Below are positions 6,483 to 8,345 of a stretch of 8,345 nt of DNA, piece after piece. Position numbers and translations under genes: made by a program. The stretch comes from CAZCWX01 sp964502465 (GTDB lineage Bacteria > Desulfobacterota > Binatia > Bin18). The DNA lies in assembly GCA_964502465.1 (NCBI GenBank), contig CAZCWX010000468.1, positions 1-8,345 of the forward strand, in the 5' to 3' direction. Position 1 is the first letter of the stretch. Each line of letters begins with the position of its first letter. Below the pieces are notes generated by a model that saw only the letters and a list, made by a program, of their open reading frames with translations, was not told the DNA's origin and ran no database searches.

Positions 6483-7446
6483 ACTCCCCGTTTTTCCAAT
6501 AATCGACAACATCCTGCACGATCACGCGCAGCCCTCGAGTCGGGACATATCCGCACAGTTGCTTGATCCGGCGCAAGTCTGGCACGCGCTGGCGCATATC
6601 TTCAAAGCCCGCCTCATAGGCCTCGTCGTACGGTACGTAACGAATCTCGGAGGAACTGTTCATCATACGCTTCACCAGGTGAGCAAGCTCGGCAATGGTG
6701 ATCGACTCGTCGTTGCCGATGTTGAACACCTGTCCCACCGCATCATGATGGTGCGCAAGTTGAATGAGCGCCTCAACAGCATCATGGACATGGGTAAAAC
6801 AGCGGGATTGGGTCCCATCTCCATGCACGGTAATGGGATGCTGCAACAGCGCCTGCCGGACAAAAGTGGGAAGGACCATGCCATAACGACCGCTCTGCCG
6901 TGGTCCCACCGTATTGAAGAGCCGTGCGATTACCACGGGCAGCTTTTTCTCTTTGTAGTACGCCAGCGCCAGGAATTCATCAATCGCTTTTGAGCAGGCA
7001 TAGCTCCAGCGTCCTTTTGCCGTCGGCCCCAAGACCAGATCGTCATCTTCAGCAAAGGGAATCTTGTTGGCTTTGCCGTAGACCTCTGAGGTGCTGGTGA
7101 GGAGCACGTGCTTCTTCTTTTTGTTGGCACATTCCAGTACGACCTCAGTGCCCTTAATATTGGTTTCGATGGTACGGACCGGGCTCTCAACAATAAGCTT
7201 GACGCCAACTGCCGCAGCTAAATGAAAAACCAGGTCACAGTCATCGATCAACTCGGCCAGCACAGGGCGGTTGAGGACCGTATCAATAACGTAGGAAAAA
7301 CCCGCCTTCCCTTTCAGATGCTCGATGTTCCGCATAGAGCCCGTGGAAAGGTCGTCGATGATGGTAACGTCATAACCGTGGTTGAGCAGTTTTTCGGCCA
7401 AGTGCGAACCGATGAACCCAGCCCCGCCCGTGATAAGGTAGCGCAT
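6475..7446 (-). CDS. NAD-dependent nucleotide-sugar epimerase/dehydratase (extended SDR family)
   Basis: This is a complete 323-residue cytoplasmic enzyme acting on a sugar nucleotide, probably UDP- or GDP-linked. The N-terminal Rossmann motif is T-G-G-A-G-F-I-G (6-13), followed by I-I-D-D (29-32) for NAD ribose binding. The active site shows S-T-S-E-V-Y-G (118-124) and the catalytic pair Y149-x3-K153. R-L-F-N-T-V-G-P-R (175-183) and the V-H-G-D-G-T-Q-S-R-C-F-T-H-V stretch form the nucleotide-sugar pocket, and V-F-N-I-G-N-D follows. Length and motifs fit UDP-glucose 4-epimerase, UDP-xylose synthase and GDP-mannose dehydratase relatives, and the exact reaction cannot be fixed by eye. AGGGAGGG at 7453-7460 lies 6 bases before ATG 7446. 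Its 3' end overlaps the FlaA1-like fragment, implying a shared transcript. Confidence 0.88.
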   Translation of the reverse strand: MRYLITGGAGFIGSHLAEKLLNHGYDVTIIDDLSTGSMRNIEHLKGKAGFSYVIDTVLNRPVLAELIDDCDLVFHLAAAVGVKLIVESPVRTIETNIKGTEVVLECANKKKKHVLLTSTSEVYGKANKIPFAEDDDLVLGPTAKGRWSYACSKAIDEFLALAYYKEKKLPVVIARLFNTVGPRQSGRYGMVLPTFVRQALLQHPITVHGDGTQSRCFTHVHDAVEALIQLAHHHDAVGQVFNIGNDESITIAELAHLVKRMMNSSSEIRYVPYDEAYEAGFEDMRQRVPDLRRIKQLCGYVPTRGLRVIVQDVVDYWKNGEYV

Positions 7447-7452
7447 CCCCTA

Positions 7453-7460
7453 CCCTCCCT
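7453..7460 (-). promoter_or_regulatory. Strong ribosome binding site of the epimerase gene
   Basis: On the minus strand AGGGAGGG ends 6 bases before ATG 7446. It fixes the start, which also places the G-x-x-G-x-x-G motif at the expected distance from the N-terminus. Confidence 0.55.
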
Positions 7461-7496
7461 TTCTCGACAATCGGCTTTCCCCGCCACTTCCGGGAC

Positions 7497-7583
7497 TTAC
7501 TGGAAAAGACGCGTTTTTGCAAGCCAAAACGCGAGCATGACAGGGTCGCGCCTCCGCGCGTACCCGTAGTGCCAGTCCGTACC
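7497..7583 (-). pseudogene. Possible C-terminal relic of a glycosyltransferase-like gene
   Basis: Between the stop of the GT4 gene (7606) and the epimerase leader there is about 160 bp without a gene. On the minus strand, one frame ending at TAA 7499-7497 reads G-T-D-W-H-Y-G-Y-A-R-R-R-D-P-V-M-L-A-F-W-L-A-K. The H-Y-G-Y-x-R and basic/aromatic pattern reminds me of the tails of some family 2 glycosyltransferases. Upstream the frame merges into the shadow of the GT4 gene, and no start or ribosome binding site is visible. The call rests on a weak resemblance and on the presence of similar relics elsewhere in the window; it could be chance. Confidence 0.25.
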
Positions 7584-7605
7584 ACTTGCAGCCTGACAGA
7601 AACCC

Positions 7606-8345
7606 CTATCCCTGAAAGCTCTCCTCCTCAGAAGCGCACGCTGGAGGTGTTCCAGTGACCTCTTGCAGGACCGCAAGGAGGATCGCTGCCGATCGTTGCC
7701 AAGAAAATTGTGTAGCCCGTTGTTTTCCCGCCTCGCCCAGCGCCTGTCGTCTCGTGCGGTCGATCCCAAGTTGTAACAGGGCCTGTGTCAGCCCTGCGAC
7801 ATCCCCGCTCTGCACAAGGACCGCCGCATCACCCGCGACTTCACGCATGACCGGAATATCCCAGGCGACCACCGGTAGTCCATGCGTCATAGCCTCGAGG
7901 ACCGGCAGCCCAAAGCCCTCATATGTCGAGGGCAACACCAAAGCGACTGCCCGCCGATATAAGTCGTCTAACACGGGATCGGACACATGCCCTAAACACT
8001 GCACCCTGTCAGCGACCTCGTATTGCTGCGCGATCCTCTTCAGCGACACCTGTTTGGCCGGGTTACTCTCGCCAACCACCACTAAATGATAGTCAGGGGG
8101 CAGCTGGGCAAGGGCGCGGATCACCAGATCAACCTGCCGCCGTGGCAGTAAGCTACCGACAAAGAGGAAAAAGGGGGTCTCTCCAGGCACGAGCAGCGTT
8201 CCTTCGGCAGCGGACAGGCACTGCCGGAGACTACTGGCACTGCCTGGAGGAACCACGACAACTTTGTCCGGCGCTAATCCGTAGGTGCGGATGATTTCCT
8301 GACGAGAAAATTCAGAAACTGTCACAACCCGTGCAGCAGCCCGAC
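7606..8345 (-). CDS. GT4-family glycosyltransferase, 5' end outside the window
   Basis: The frame is open to the right edge, so the N-terminal acceptor domain is cut off; an internal GTG at 8325 is not the start because homologous sequence continues before it. The visible part begins R-A-A-A-R-V-V-T-V-S-E-F-S-R, the conserved V-T-V-S-x-F-S linker strand of GT4 enzymes. V-V-V-V-P-P-G and F-L-F-V-G-S-L-L-P-R-R follow as the first strand and loop of the donor-binding domain. The E-x7-E motif is in S-T-Y-E-G-F-G-L-P-V-L-E. A-G-D-A-A-V-L-V and Q-F-S-W-Q-R-S-A complete a typical C-terminus. The pattern resembles the mannosyl- or rhamnosyl-transferase-like (mtfB) branch, but the donor is unproved. 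It is transcribed toward the epimerase, with about 160 bp between the two genes. Confidence 0.85.
   Translation of the reverse strand, partial: RAAARVVTVSEFSRQEIIRTYGLAPDKVVVVPPGSASSLRQCLSAAEGTLLVPGETPFFLFVGSLLPRRQVDLVIRALAQLPPDYHLVVVGESNPAKQVSLKRIAQQYEVADRVQCLGHVSDPVLDDLYRRAVALVLPSTYEGFGLPVLEAMTHGLPVVAWDIPVMREVAGDAAVLVQSGDVAGLTQALLQLGIDRTRRQALGEAGKQRATQFSWQRSAAILLAVLQEVTGTPPACASEEESFQG

Noticed and set aside
6054..6566. Long plus-strand frame of 170 codons opposite the FlaA1-like fragment
   Set aside because: The composition is polar and low in pattern; the minus strand shows recognisable family motifs over the same bases.
1..8345. CRISPR arrays, tRNA or rRNA genes, transposase genes, phage genes, toxin-antitoxin or defence systems
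   Set aside because: No regularly spaced repeats, RNA-gene motifs or matching protein signatures were seen in any frame; the window is explained by polysaccharide genes, one repeat element and gene relics.

Overview
The window is part of a surface-polysaccharide (O-antigen, capsule or exopolysaccharide) biosynthesis locus. Base composition is moderately GC-rich by eye. An O-antigen ligase/polymerase-type membrane protein, a Wzz-type N-terminus and undecaprenyl-linked sugar-pathway proteins suggest a Gram-negative bacterium. The interspersed palindrome with the 'cattgcgag...cgaagcaatc' arms is, from memory, a repeat found in many environmental bacterial genomes. I cannot name a species; the source could be an uncultivated soil, sediment or groundwater lineage.

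Layout. On the plus strand: the 3' part of an O-antigen ligase-family gene with an extra soluble C-terminal domain (2-862); a 148-bp nested inverted repeat (870-1017); a 49-codon stub of a Wzz-like chain-length regulator (1058-1207); a SAM-dependent methyltransferase (1204-1854); a GT4 glycosyltransferase (1892-3043); a Wzy-like oligosaccharide repeat-unit polymerase (3018-4529); a second GT4 glycosyltransferase with no ordinary start codon (about 4568-5752); and a short relic of a third glycosyltransferase C-terminus (5745-5837). On the minus strand, converging on these and read from the right edge: a GT4 glycosyltransferase cut by the window end (8345-7606); a possible relic of another gene's C-terminus (7583-7497); an SDR-family nucleotide-sugar epimerase/dehydratase (7446-6475); and an overlapping fragment of a FlaA1/CapD-like membrane domain (6482-5934). 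The 96-bp gap between the converging sets (5838-5933) shows no convincing terminator.

How it works together (inference). The epimerase would supply an activated sugar. The glycosyltransferases would build a repeat unit on undecaprenyl diphosphate, with the methyltransferase a possible modifier. The Wzy-like protein would polymerise units, and the ligase-family protein would transfer or polymerise the product at the periplasmic face. No flippase, no complete initiating transferase and no complete Wzz are visible here.

The most notable property is decay or rearrangement. Two gene ends are fused to foreign neighbours (Wzz stub, glycosyltransferase tail), one membrane domain has an apparent in-frame internal deletion, one start codon seems to have lost a base, and one more possible tail relic lies on the minus strand. 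I read this as a mosaic polysaccharide locus shaped by repeated deletions or recombination, although assembly error cannot be excluded for single points. I found no evidence of a wholly new kind of system.
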